Source: CAZWVM01 sp964637705
Lineage (GTDB): Bacteria; UBA8481
Direction: 5' to 3'
Assembly: GCA_964637705.1 (NCBI GenBank)
Contig: CAZWVM010000045.1
Coordinates: forward strand, 1-21,490
Length of the DNA: 21,490 nt
Shown: in pieces, positions 1-6,753 of the stretch
How the letters are laid out: every line of letters starts with the position of its first letter
How positions within the stretch are numbered: position 1 is the stretch's first letter
Notes under the pieces: model-generated
The model's database searches: none
The model's input: the letters and a program-made list of their open reading frames with translations, nothing else
What the model was told of the DNA's origin: nothing
Program-made: the position numbers and the translations under genes

Positions 1-2435
1 GACGCGGCGAGGCCCGCAACGGCGCCCTCGCCCGAGAATCCCGCCGGCGCGAAGTTCGAGAAGTGCTCCAACCGCGCCTGTTCCATCGAGACGGAGAGAG
101 ACCACGCGACGCTCTCGGCCAGCGGAACCGTGCCCTTCAACCGGGCGGGAGCGTCGAGATACTGGGCGGCGACGTCGCGCGCCACGAAACGGTCGGGGTG
201 GATCTCCAACTGCCCGGTCATCTGCGTCAGGTGCAGGTCCCTTTCGCCCCGCAGTTCCGTTCCTCGAAAGACCAGGGTGCCGCTGACGGAGGGCCGGGTC
301 GGCTGGCCCGAGACCGAGAGGCTGGCGTTTACCGGGCCCGAAAGCGCGTATCCGGCGAAGGCCTCGCGGGCGAGCGAGGCGAGGATCGAGGCGTCGGCGT
401 TCTCCAGTCCGAGCGTGAAGCGCGCTTCGCGCTTCGCGTACGAACCGGCGAAGAGCGCCTTTCCCCCGCCGATCGAGCCGCGCAGGCCGCTCGAGGCGAA
501 GGAGTCCGCGGCGAAGCGCACGGGACCCTCGAGCTGCCCCCACGAGAGCCCCTCGATGACCGCGTCGACCTCCCGGACCTGCACGTTTCCGGCGATCGCG
601 GGCGCCGAGGCCGGACCGGATACCATGACGAGGCCGTTGACGCGGCCGCCGGAGAGGGCGAAGGAGCTGTCGAAGGCGGCGAGGCGCGCGAAGGGATCGA
701 GTGAGGCCTCCTGGAGCCGCAGTTCGAGATTCATCCGGCGCGTCGATCCGTGCGGCAGGACGCCGTCCACGACGACCCGGCCGTCGCCCGCGGCGATCGC
801 GAGCCCCTGCGCGGTGGCGGGGGAGTCGCCGTCGACGAGGAACCCGCCCTCGACGAGCCTCAAGCGGCCGATCTCCGCGTGCTCGAGCGTGTTCCCGAGG
901 CAGCGGATCGCGCCCCTGACGCGACCCGGCGTCAGCCGAAGGCTCGCGCCGATCTTCCCGTCGAGAGTCAGCCCCTCGGGCATCCAGCGCCCGAGGCGCG
1001 CGGCGGCGAGTTCGGCGGCCTCGACCTGGACGTCGTAGCGGGCGCGCGCACCATCGCCCGGGCGAGCCACATTGCCCTCGAGTCGGATCACGTCTCCGTC
1101 CCACGCGAAGGAGAGAGCGGACATGCGGAGCACGTCGTCGGCGATCGTGACGCGGCCGCGGATCTCGGAGAGGACCGTTCCGCCCCGGACGAATTCGACC
1201 GGAGACGTCTCGGGCAGGGTGAGCGTGAGACCGCGGGCCTGGAGAGCAAGCTCGGAGACCCACGGCGCCGATCCGCGCGCGCCGATCAGCACGTGTCCCG
1301 CCGAACCTCCCGTCGGACGGTAGCGCGCCACATCGCGCGTGAAGGAGGGAGGGACCAGGGCGAGGATCTTCTCCGCGGGACCGTCCCACTCGAGCTTGCA
1401 CCGGGAGAGTCTTCCGCCGTTTCCGGCGGCGACGACTCCGAGGCGCAGTGGCGAGGCGTTCGGGCGGCCGACGCGCAGGTCCTCGATCACCGCCTGCCAG
1501 CCCGTGTCGGGCGTGGACTCGTAGAGCGCCCGCTTCAGACGGAAATGCTCGAACCGGCAGATCGAGCCGCCCGCGATCGGAAGGGAGAGACTTCGTCCCT
1601 CGCCCTCGCCCTCGATCCGGAAGGCCTCGAACCACGCGCCGGGTCTTCCGGCGCGCTTCACGGTCCACGCGGCGTTGACGCGCCCCTCGAGGCTCTCCCA
1701 CCCGGCGTTCTTGTGGATGAAACGCGCCAGGACCGTCGGCAGATCCTCGAACTCGATCTCGCAGAGCCCCTCGTCCGGTCGTAGAACGGCCTCGATATCG
1801 CACGGCTCGCCGTTCACGGACGAGATGGCCGCGTCGACGCGGTCGCCGGTGCTCGTCACGCTCAGGCGTCGCAGGACCGTCATCCATCCGTCCCAGAGCG
1901 CGCCGCGGGCGGTGAACCAGACGCGCAGGTCCTCCGCCTCGAGGGAGGGCGTGAGCGCGAGATGCGTCGGCTCCGCGTTCTTCTCCGCCCAGAGCCTCGA
2001 CAGGTTCCATCCCTGCGAATCTCGAATCGCGTGAACGTCGCCGCGCAGGATCTTCACGCTGGCGACCTCGAATCGCCCGAGAAGCAACCGCTTCCAGCTC
2101 GGTCTCAACCGGACCCTCTCCGCGTGCAGGATCAGCGCGCCCGGCGTCATCGCATCGCCCCGCTCGCGCACCTCGACGTTCTCGAGCACCAACCCGTAGA
2201 TCGCGGAGACCTGGATCGCGGAGGCCGTGACGGGCCGGCCGAGCGCGGCGGTGGCCTCGCGCTGGACCTCCTCGAGGTCGACCGAGCGGGCCACGAAGAA
2301 GTGCAGGACGAGTTCGAGGAAGAGAAGGAGGATCGCGGCGGAGAGGAAAAGGAAGAGGAGGCGCCTCAGGTGTCGTTGACTGCGCGGCCGTCCGTCCGTC
2401 CTCTCAGTCGTCTCGCTGTTGACAAGCTCGTGCAA
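1..2435 (-). CDS. AsmA-family large envelope protein, N-terminal part (runs off left edge)
   Basis: The minus strand reads open without a stop from about 2441 to base 1, roughly 812 codons, so the C-terminus lies outside the window. A short polar N-terminus is followed by one strongly hydrophobic helix (about residues 25-45, LLFLFLSAAILLLFLELVL). Then comes the pattern seen at the start of AsmA-like proteins: a LGRPV segment, IYGLVLENVEV, a stretch of beta-rich text and a DSQGWNLSRLW motif. The rest is long repetitive beta-strand sequence, as in the AsmA/YhdP/TamB bridge-like proteins implicated in lipid transport between inner and outer membrane. There is no ATG near the start. TTG at 2435 or 2441 are the only initiators after the in-frame TGA at 2444-2442, and a GAGG lies upstream of both (spacing 10 or 4). 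It diverges from miaA. The family call is good; the substrate is unknown. Confidence 0.8.
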   Translation of the reverse strand, partial: MHELVNSETTERTDGRPRSQRHLRRLLFLFLSAAILLLFLELVLHFFVARSVDLEEVQREATAALGRPVTASAIQVSAIYGLVLENVEVRERGDAMTPGALILHAERVRLRPSWKRLLLGRFEVASVKILRGDVHAIRDSQGWNLSRLWAEKNAEPTHLALTPSLEAEDLRVWFTARGALWDGWMTVLRRLSVTSTGDRVDAAISSVNGEPCDIEAVLRPDEGLCEIEFEDLPTVLARFIHKNAGWESLEGRVNAAWTVKRAGRPGAWFEAFRIEGEGEGRSLSLPIAGGSICRFEHFRLKRALYESTPDTGWQAVIEDLRVGRPNASPLRLGVVAAGNGGRLSRCKLEWDGPAEKILALVPPSFTRDVARYRPTGGSAGHVLIGARGSAPWVSELALQARGLTLTLPETSPVEFVRGGTVLSEIRGRVTIADDVLRMSALSFAWDGDVIRLEGNVARPGDGARARYDVQVEAAELAAARLGRWMPEGLTLDGKIGASLRLTPGRVRGAIRCLGNTLEHAEIGRLRLVEGGFLVDGDSPATAQGLAIAAGDGRVVVDGVLPHGSTRRMNLELRLQEASLDPFARLAAFDSSFALSGGRVNGLVMVSGPASAPAIAGNVQVREVDAVIEGLSWGQLEGPVRFAADSFASSGLRGSIGGGKALFAGSYAKREARFTLGLENADASILASLAREAFAGYALSGPVNASLSVSGQPTRPSVSGTLVFRGTELRGERDLHLTQMTGQLEIHPDRFVARDVAAQYLDAPARLKGTVPLAESVAWSLSVSMEQARLEHFSNFAPAGFSGEGAVAGLAA

Positions 2436-2445
2436 CGTCAATCAT
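2419..2445 (+). promoter_or_regulatory. possible sigma-70-type promoter for miaA
   Basis: A perfect TTGACA (2419-2424) is followed after 15 bp by AATCAT (2440-2445), four of six matches to TATAAT. The spacer is shorter than the usual 17 bp, so this is tentative. Transcription would begin about 2452, only a few bases before the ATG at 2456. The -35 lies inside the first codons of the divergent AsmA-like gene. Confidence 0.3.
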
Positions 2446-2455
2446 CCTCGCCCGG

Positions 2456-3394
2456 ATGGAAGCCCTCCTTCACCTCGAGAACGTCCTCCGGTCCTATCCG
2501 GAGGCAAGAAAAGTGCCGGTCGTCGTGGGTCCGACGGCGTCCGGCAAGACCGGGCTCATCATGAGACTGGTCGAACGTTTCGAGGGATCTGTTCCGTTTG
2601 AAGTTATATCGGCAGACGCCTTCCAGGTTTATAGGGGAATGGACGTGGGAACCGCAAAGCCTTCTCCACAGGATAGAATACTGGTAAAACATAACTTAGT
2701 CGATATCGTGGACCCGCTCGAGACCTACTCGGCGGGGCGGTTCATGAGGGAGGCCGAGGAGGCGATCAGAAAGGTCGAGAAGGAGGGGCGAATTCCTCTC
2801 GTTCTAGGAGGGAGCGGGCTCTATCTTTCCGCGCTGATCGACGGGCTTCACGATGCCGTCGAGGCCGACCCCGAACTGCGCGCGGCCGGGTCCGGACGGG
2901 AGGAACTGCTCGAGCGGTTGCGCGCGGCCGATCCGGAGGCCGCCGGGGAACTCGAGGACGCGCCCCGGCCTCGGATCCTGCGCGCGGTGGAGATCGTGGA
3001 GGCGGCGGGCGAGACGCTCGCGAACCTGCGGCGTGCGCCGCGCCGGGCGCCCGCGTTCCGTTACCGCGTCATGAGGCTGGTTGTCGAGCGGCCGGAGCTG
3101 CATCGACGCATCGAGGAGCGGACCGGGGCGATGTTCCAGGCGGGGCTGGTCGACGAGGTGACGCGCCTGCGCGGAGAGGGCGTGCCGGCGGACGCCCCGT
3201 CGCAGAGGGCGATCGGTTACCGCGAGATCCATCGTCTCCTCGACGGCGAGATCGATCTCGCGGAGGCCCGGCGGCTCGTCGAGCGCAACACGCGCCGCTA
3301 CGCGAAGCGGCAGGAGACCTGGTTCCGGAACCGGATGAGGATCGACGACGAGCTGAATGTCTCGACGCCCGGCGTCAGAGCTTCAGGCGCTTGA
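2456..3394 (+). CDS. miaA: tRNA dimethylallyltransferase (MiaA)
   Basis: MiaA transfers a dimethylallyl group to N6 of A37 in tRNAs reading U-starting codons. The P-loop GPTASGKT lies at residues 25-32, the substrate motif SADAFQVYRGMDVGTAKP at 52-69 (Asp54 as catalytic base; the usual Ser after it is Ala), VDIVDP at 82-87, LGGSGLYLSAL at 117-127, and the C-terminal YAKRQETWF at 282-290. The 312 residues match the family length. The start is ambiguous. ATG 2456 gives an amphipathic 19-residue extension with coding-like codon use but no Shine-Dalgarno. GTG 2513 (residue 20), directly before the P-loop strand, has GGAGG at 2500-2504 with 8-nt spacing. Bases 2581-2700 are much more AT-rich than the surroundings and use rare codons. 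The 3' end overlaps the convergent dprE2-like gene by 20 bp. Confidence 0.95.
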   Translation: MEALLHLENVLRSYPEARKVPVVVGPTASGKTGLIMRLVERFEGSVPFEVISADAFQVYRGMDVGTAKPSPQDRILVKHNLVDIVDPLETYSAGRFMREAEEAIRKVEKEGRIPLVLGGSGLYLSALIDGLHDAVEADPELRAAGSGREELLERLRAADPEAAGELEDAPRPRILRAVEIVEAAGETLANLRRAPRRAPAFRYRVMRLVVERPELHRRIEERTGAMFQAGLVDEVTRLRGEGVPADAPSQRAIGYREIHRLLDGEIDLAEARRLVERNTRRYAKRQETWFRNRMRIDDELNVSTPGVRASGA

Positions 3395-4109
3395 AGAGCG
3401 GCTCGGGCACGAGCTTGACGGCCGCGAGGATCCATCGCCAGTAGCCCGGGACGTAGACGATGTCCTGCCTCGAGAGGACGGCCTTGCGGATCGCCCGTCC
3501 CACCGTTTCCGGGGAGGCCCAGAGAGGATTCCGCTTCATGTGGGCGATCATCGGGGTGTCGACGAAACCCGGCTTGATCGTGACGACGTGGACGCCCGAG
3601 GGGAAGAGGTGGTTGCGCAGGCCCGAGAGGTAGGCATCCATCGCGGCCTTGGTCGAGCCGTAGAGGTAGTTGCTCTGGCGGCCCCGGTCGCCCGCCACCG
3701 ACGTGACGACGGCGATCGTGCCCCGCCCGGCCGCCTTCATCGGCTCCGCGATGTGCGCGAGGAGCGAGACGCAGCTGCCATAGTTCGTCTGGATCGCGTC
3801 GAGCGCCGGGGGAATCTCCGCGGGCGATTCGATGCGTGGCATGAGAACTCCGTGCGCGAGGAGCGCGATATCGATCCCGTCGAGACGGCTTGCGGCGCGC
3901 TCGACGAGCGCGGCGTGCTTCGCGACGTCGTTCAGGTCGATCGCTTCGCCCTCGACCCGCGCCCCCCGCGCCTCGAGATCGTCCATCACGATCTTCAACC
4001 GCCCGGGGTGGCGTCCCGTGAGGTACATCCTGTCGCCGTCGGCCGCGAAGAGTCGCGCCGCGGCACCTCCGATCGCCGACGTTGCACCCAGCACCAGGAT
4101 CTTTCTCAT
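3375..4109 (-). CDS. dprE2: DprE2-like short-chain dehydrogenase/reductase
   Basis: A 244-residue SDR. The nucleotide-binding loop GATSAIG is at residues 8-14, NY at 109-110, the catalytic Ser region VVTSVAG at 134-140, and the Tyr-Lys pair as YGSTK (Tyr150, Lys154), followed by KPGFVDTPM. In mycobacteria DprE2 uses NAD(P)H to reduce the 2-keto intermediate made by DprE1, giving polyprenyl-phospho-arabinose. The GATSxIG loop (instead of the common TGxxxGIG) and the position behind a DprE1 homologue support that role; by itself the sequence shows only an SDR. ATG 4109 overlaps the upstream stop as ATGA and has AAGGAG (4121-4116) 6 nt upstream, so translation is probably coupled to the DprE1-like gene. 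Its tail overlaps miaA by 20 bp. Confidence 0.85.
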   Translation of the reverse strand: MRKILVLGATSAIGGAAARLFAADGDRMYLTGRHPGRLKIVMDDLEARGARVEGEAIDLNDVAKHAALVERAASRLDGIDIALLAHGVLMPRIESPAEIPPALDAIQTNYGSCVSLLAHIAEPMKAAGRGTIAVVTSVAGDRGRQSNYLYGSTKAAMDAYLSGLRNHLFPSGVHVVTIKPGFVDTPMIAHMKRNPLWASPETVGRAIRKAVLSRQDIVYVPGYWRWILAAVKLVPEPLFKRLKL

Positions 4110-5419
4110 GACAGGCTCCTTGTGACGCGCCTCCAGAACGAGGAGGAGAAGTTCGGATCGATGTGGCGCGCGAACGAGCGCCAGTCCGGGTAGAAGGCGC
4201 CGAAACACTCCGGCGTCGTCGCCGCGTCCTTCGCGGCGTAGACGCGGCCGCCCGCGGCGCGCGTGATCGCGTCGAGGCGGCGGCCGAGGTCGAGCGTCGC
4301 GCGGCCGAGGAAGGGGATGTCGAATGCCGCCGTCACGCCGGGACGCGGAAAGGAGATTCGACCCGGCGAGGGGAGATCGCCGCACGTCTTCAGGACCGTC
4401 AGGAAGGACCCGCTGCCGCCCGCGGCCACCGCGCGCAGGAGGTCGCGCACCGGCTCCGCACCGCTCTCCCGGGGTATCACGGACTGGTACTGGAGGAAGC
4501 CGCGCCGGCCGTAGACCCTGTTCCAGCCCTCGAGGGCGTCGAGCGGGTAGAAGAAGGGATCGTAGTGCACGGTGCGGCGCGAACGGCGCGCGGGGTGCTT
4601 CCAGTAGTAGGCGCTGTTGAAGAGGCGGACCGTGAACGGGTTCAGGAGCGCGTCGGGCAGGTCCAGGGGAACGGAGAGAAGGGGTTTCGTCGGCCCCGAC
4701 CGGAGCGGTCCGCTCTCCGCATGGTTCCCCCTCATGAAGTGGCCGCGCCCCAGGTTCGACCCGGCGGCCAGGCCGTCGGCCCAGGCCACCGAGTAGTCCC
4801 ACTCCGCGTCCGATTCGCTCGAGAGGTCGAGAAACTCGTCGAGGTTTCCGAAGCGGATCGTCTCGAAGTCGATGAGCGCGGAGGAAATGCGCTTCAGGCG
4901 GATCCGCGCCGAAAGGATGAGCCCGGTGAGGCCGATCCCCGCGACGGTCGAGCGGAAGAGGTCGGCGTTCTCGTCCGGCGAGCAGGTGAGCTTCGAGCCG
5001 TCGGAGCGCAGGAGGTCCAGCGAGAGCACGTGACGGCCGAAGGTCCCGTCTCGGTGGTGGTTCTTTCCGTGCACGTCGTTGGCGATCGCGCCGCCGATCG
5101 TCACGAACTTCGTCCCGGGCGTCACCGGCAGGAACCAACCGCGCGGAACGATGAAGTCCAGGAGCTGTGGCAGCGTCACGCCCGATTCGCACTCGATGAT
5201 CCCCGCCTCGGGATCGAAGGCGATGAGATGGTCGAGGCGGCGCGTGTGGAGCAGGGTTCCTCCTTCGTTGAGGCAACAGTCCCCGTAGCTGCGCCCGAGC
5301 CCGTAGGGGAGGAGGGAACCGGCGGCGGCCGGGAGTGGATCGGTTCTCCAGGCCGGCACTTTGATCTCCTGCCGCGTTACGCGGGGATAGCGGCCCCAGG
5401 ATGAGAAGGCATCGAGCAT
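4106..5419 (-). CDS. dprE1: DprE1-like FAD-dependent decaprenyl-phosphoribose-2-epimerase oxidase subunit
   Basis: A 437-residue flavoenzyme of the VAO/FAD_binding_4 type. GLGRSYGD (40-47), PVTPGTKFVTIGGAIANDVH (98-117) and HGKNHHRDGTFG (117-128) match the FAD-cradling segments of DprE1. The C-terminal substrate domain carries YQSVIP (311-316), SFPRPGVTAAFDIPF (356-370) and VYAAKDAATT (393-402). DprE1 oxidises the 2-OH of polyprenyl-phospho-ribose; DprE2 then reduces the ketone to the arabinose epimer. The lysine corresponding to catalytic Lys418 of M. tuberculosis is present (Lys397). The cysteine hit by benzothiazinones (Cys387 there) is Ala365 here. ATG 5419 has no Shine-Dalgarno but lies 6 nt after a TAGAAT, which suggests leaderless expression. 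The partner reductase follows with a 4-nt overlap. The true lipid substrate is inferred from homology. Confidence 0.88.
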   Translation of the reverse strand: MLDAFSSWGRYPRVTRQEIKVPAWRTDPLPAAAGSLLPYGLGRSYGDCCLNEGGTLLHTRRLDHLIAFDPEAGIIECESGVTLPQLLDFIVPRGWFLPVTPGTKFVTIGGAIANDVHGKNHHRDGTFGRHVLSLDLLRSDGSKLTCSPDENADLFRSTVAGIGLTGLILSARIRLKRISSALIDFETIRFGNLDEFLDLSSESDAEWDYSVAWADGLAAGSNLGRGHFMRGNHAESGPLRSGPTKPLLSVPLDLPDALLNPFTVRLFNSAYYWKHPARRSRRTVHYDPFFYPLDALEGWNRVYGRRGFLQYQSVIPRESGAEPVRDLLRAVAAGGSGSFLTVLKTCGDLPSPGRISFPRPGVTAAFDIPFLGRATLDLGRRLDAITRAAGGRVYAAKDAATTPECFGAFYPDWRSFARHIDPNFSSSFWRRVTRSLS

Positions 5420-5425
5420 GGCGTC

Positions 5426-5431
5426 ATTCTA
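5426..5431 (-). promoter_or_regulatory. -10 element (TAGAAT) of the dprE1-like gene, probably leaderless
   Basis: On the minus strand TAGAAT (5431-5426) is followed by 6 nt and then ATG 5419, so a start site at the usual distance would fall on or next to the A of ATG. No Shine-Dalgarno is present. No good -35 is visible; the region where it would be falls inside the 7-bp GGCGAAA repeats at 5440-5460. Confidence 0.5.
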
Positions 5432-5439
5432 GAGCAAAC

Positions 5440-5460
5440 GGCGAAAGGCGAAAGGCGAAA
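5440..5460. repeat. 7-bp tandem repeat (GGCGAAA) x3
   Basis: Three exact head-to-tail copies of GGCGAAA (5440-5446, 5447-5453, 5454-5460) plus a further GGCG. The array begins 8 bp upstream of the TAGAAT element of the dprE1-like gene and covers the spacer and -35 zone. Short identical units of this kind can gain or lose copies by slippage. Confidence 0.9.
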
Positions 5461-5521
5461 GGCGCGCGGGGTGAGTTCGTCGTTCGTGGGTAACTCGTGT
5501 TGATTGCGGCGGAGCGGTTTT

Positions 5522-5537
5522 CGAGGCGTCGGCCTCG
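5522..5537. repeat. perfect 6-bp-arm hairpin
   Basis: CGAGGC, loop GTCG, then GCCTCG. It uses the same GAGGC/GCCTC words as the tandem repeats directly downstream, so it looks like an isolated member of that repeat family. Confidence 0.75.
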
Positions 5538-5544
5538 CAGGGAA

Positions 5545-5603
5545 TGCGAGGTGCAGCCTCTGCGAGGCGCAGCCTCTGCGAGGCGCAGCCTCTGCGAGGC
5601 CAG
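5545..5603. repeat. 16-bp tandem repeat, three copies plus a partial, each a hairpin
   Basis: The unit TGCGAGGCGCAGCCTC occurs at 5545-5560 (one T/C difference), 5561-5576 and 5577-5592, with a partial copy TGCGAGGC at 5593-5600. Each unit contains GAGGC-GCA-GCCTC, and neighbouring units can pair the other way as GCCTC-TGC-GAGGC, so the array can form alternative hairpins on either strand. It lies in the middle of the divergent promoter region between the dprE1-like gene and the SGNH gene. Open frames crossing it translate to low-complexity AEAAPRRGCASQ-type text and are not genes. Confidence 0.9.
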
Positions 5604-5622
5604 CCGAGACCTCGGAGACCGC

Positions 5623-5641
5623 CATGGGGAAAAAAACCATG
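5623..5641. promoter_or_regulatory. inverted CATGG/CCATG pair around an A7 tract
   Basis: CATGG (5623-5627) and CCATG (5637-5641) are inverted copies separated by GG and seven As (5630-5636). An A-tract in this GC-rich sequence is striking. It lies about 25-45 bp upstream of the -10 of the SGNH gene, where an UP element, bend or operator would be placed. The function is inferred from position only. Confidence 0.35.
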
Positions 5642-5666
5642 AATCCATGAGCCGTCGCGCACGGTA

Positions 5667-5672
5667 TATACT
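5667..5672 (+). promoter_or_regulatory. -10 element (TATACT) of the SGNH gene, probably leaderless
   Basis: TATACT is followed by GCGCC and then ATG 5678, which places the expected transcription start on the start codon. There is no Shine-Dalgarno before this ATG. An alternative is ATG 5696, which has GAGG at 5686-5689 (spacing 6) and would leave a leader of about 17 nt. No clear -35 is seen. Confidence 0.5.
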
Positions 5673-5677
5673 GCGCC

Positions 5678-6673
5678 ATGCTCACGAGGCGTTTCATGCT
5701 TGCATCGACCGGGGGGATCGCGGGACTCGTCCTCGTCCTTCTGCTCATGGAAGCCGCCGGGCGCGGAGGCTGGCTCGGGGCCGACGGCACGGTCGATCCC
5801 GTGCGCATTCTGCCCGCCGCCCGAGAATACGCGGGAGGCATCCTCGGGGAACCCCCGGAGCGATACGTGACGGACGGAGAATTGGGATATGTCCCCGTCG
5901 CAGGCACCGGCCGTTACAGCGATTGGGGCACGCTCAAAAACCGTTACGAGTTCGCAAAACGCCCGGGCGTCCGTCGCATGCTCTTCATCGGCGACTCGGT
6001 GCTCTATCTCGAGGACCTGCCGCGCGCCATCGAGGATGTCGCGGGGGTCGGGGCGGAGATCTGGAACGGGGGCGTCCGGGGATACAACACCATCCAGGAG
6101 GTCGATTATTTCCGACGTTGCCTGCGCCGGCTTGACCCTGATCACGTCGTGCTCGTCTTTCACAACAACGACTTCCGGCATACCCCGGTCGCTTTCCGCG
6201 ACGACACGGGACATGTCCGGGCCTTCGGCCCCTCGCGCCCGTCCGGAATTCCTTTCTGGCCGTGGCTCTTTACGCGCAGCTGGCTCTACCAGCGCTGGGT
6301 CCTCCGGCGCGCCTTCGCCGGTCAGCCCGATCGGTCCGCGATCGTGGACGAGGTCCGGAGAAGCCTGGTCGAACTCGAGGGGCTTGCCGAGGAGGACGGG
6401 TTCACCCTGAGCGTCTTGATCCTTCCCGTCTTCAAGCCCGTCGAGGAATGGTCCGAGGAGGAACGATGGTCGCGCGCGAAATCTCTGGCCATCATGCAGG
6501 AATTGAAACTGCATCACTTCGATCTGCTTCCCGCCTTGGAGGCATCTCTCGCCGCCGGCGAAACGGTTTCTCGGGCCCCGGGCGATGACCATCACCCGTC
6601 TCCGGAACTCTCTCGCCGCATGGCCGAGATCCTCGTCACGAGTCCGGGTCTCAATGCGCCTCATTCGCCGTGA
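5678..6673 (+). CDS. membrane-anchored SGNH/GDSL-type hydrolase-like protein
   Basis: A 331-residue protein with one N-terminal hydrophobic helix (about 12-24) and an SGNH fold. Block I is FIGDSVL (nucleophile Ser107), block II is NGGVRGYNTIQE (130-141, oxyanion Gly), block III is VLVFHNNDF (158-166, Asn164), and the last block is GDDHHPS (Asp303 and His306 as acid and base). All four catalytic positions are present, so an active esterase or acyltransferase is likely, acting in the periplasm or on the outer membrane face. In polysaccharide loci such proteins add or remove O-acetyl groups; here that role is inferred from context. The GxND of block III is HNND, a mild departure. It is divergent from the dprE1-like gene and 80 nt upstream of the glycosyltransferase operon. 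Start: ATG 5678 (leaderless) or ATG 5696 (with GAGG). Confidence 0.85.
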   Translation: MLTRRFMLASTGGIAGLVLVLLLMEAAGRGGWLGADGTVDPVRILPAAREYAGGILGEPPERYVTDGELGYVPVAGTGRYSDWGTLKNRYEFAKRPGVRRMLFIGDSVLYLEDLPRAIEDVAGVGAEIWNGGVRGYNTIQEVDYFRRCLRRLDPDHVVLVFHNNDFRHTPVAFRDDTGHVRAFGPSRPSGIPFWPWLFTRSWLYQRWVLRRAFAGQPDRSAIVDEVRRSLVELEGLAEEDGFTLSVLILPVFKPVEEWSEEERWSRAKSLAIMQELKLHHFDLLPALEASLAAGETVSRAPGDDHHPSPELSRRMAEILVTSPGLNAPHSP

Positions 6674-6704
6674 GTTGGAAGGCATGATCGGCCCAAGGGA
6701 GAGG

Positions 6705-6714
6705 CATGAATCCA
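6705..6714 (+). promoter_or_regulatory. 10-bp box (CATGAATCCA) shared with the SGNH promoter region
   Basis: CATGAATCCA at 6705-6714 is identical to 5638-5647. Both copies lie at or just upstream of the expected -35 position of the following gene (24 and 19 bp before the -10). It could be a binding site for a common activator. Only two copies were noticed, so the evidence is thin. Confidence 0.25.
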
Positions 6715-6738
6715 GGTGCCTCCCGGGTGGAAAAGGTC

Positions 6739-6744
6739 TAGAAT
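6739..6744 (+). promoter_or_regulatory. -10 element (TAGAAT) of the glycosyltransferase operon
   Basis: TAGAAT followed by 9 nt and ATG 6754, again with no Shine-Dalgarno close to the ATG. This predicts a transcript with almost no leader. It is the same hexamer as the one before the dprE1-like gene. No convincing -35 is present. Confidence 0.4.
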
Positions 6745-6753
6745 CTCCCTCGC

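Noticed and set aside
63..2034. Several long plus-strand open frames (for example 130-1038 and 750-1784).
   Set aside because: They are antisense to one continuous minus-strand frame that has a membrane anchor, AsmA-like motifs and sensible codon use; the plus-strand translations are Arg/Pro/Ser-rich and match nothing.
2513..2515. GTG 2513 as the true miaA start.
   Set aside because: It has an ideal GGAGG, but the 19 codons upstream look coding (amphipathic helix, G/C third positions), so ATG 2456 was kept. Not settled.
5545..5603. Possible CRISPR array.
   Set aside because: The units are 16 bp, directly adjacent and have no unique spacers.
5604..5641. Possible intrinsic terminator at the A7/T7 tract.
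   Set aside because: On the minus strand, where the tract reads as T7, no GC-rich stem lies directly before it; on the plus strand it is A-rich, not T-rich.
5696..5698. ATG 5696 as the true SGNH start.
   Set aside because: GAGG at spacing 6 supports it, but the -10 placement favours ATG 5678 as a leaderless start. Not settled; the membrane helix is present either way.
5377..6685. Minus-strand frames crossing the repeat region and the SGNH gene.
   Set aside because: Their text is repeat-derived (RLSPFAFRLSPFA, AEAAPRRGCASQ) or antisense to a gene with a full SGNH motif set.
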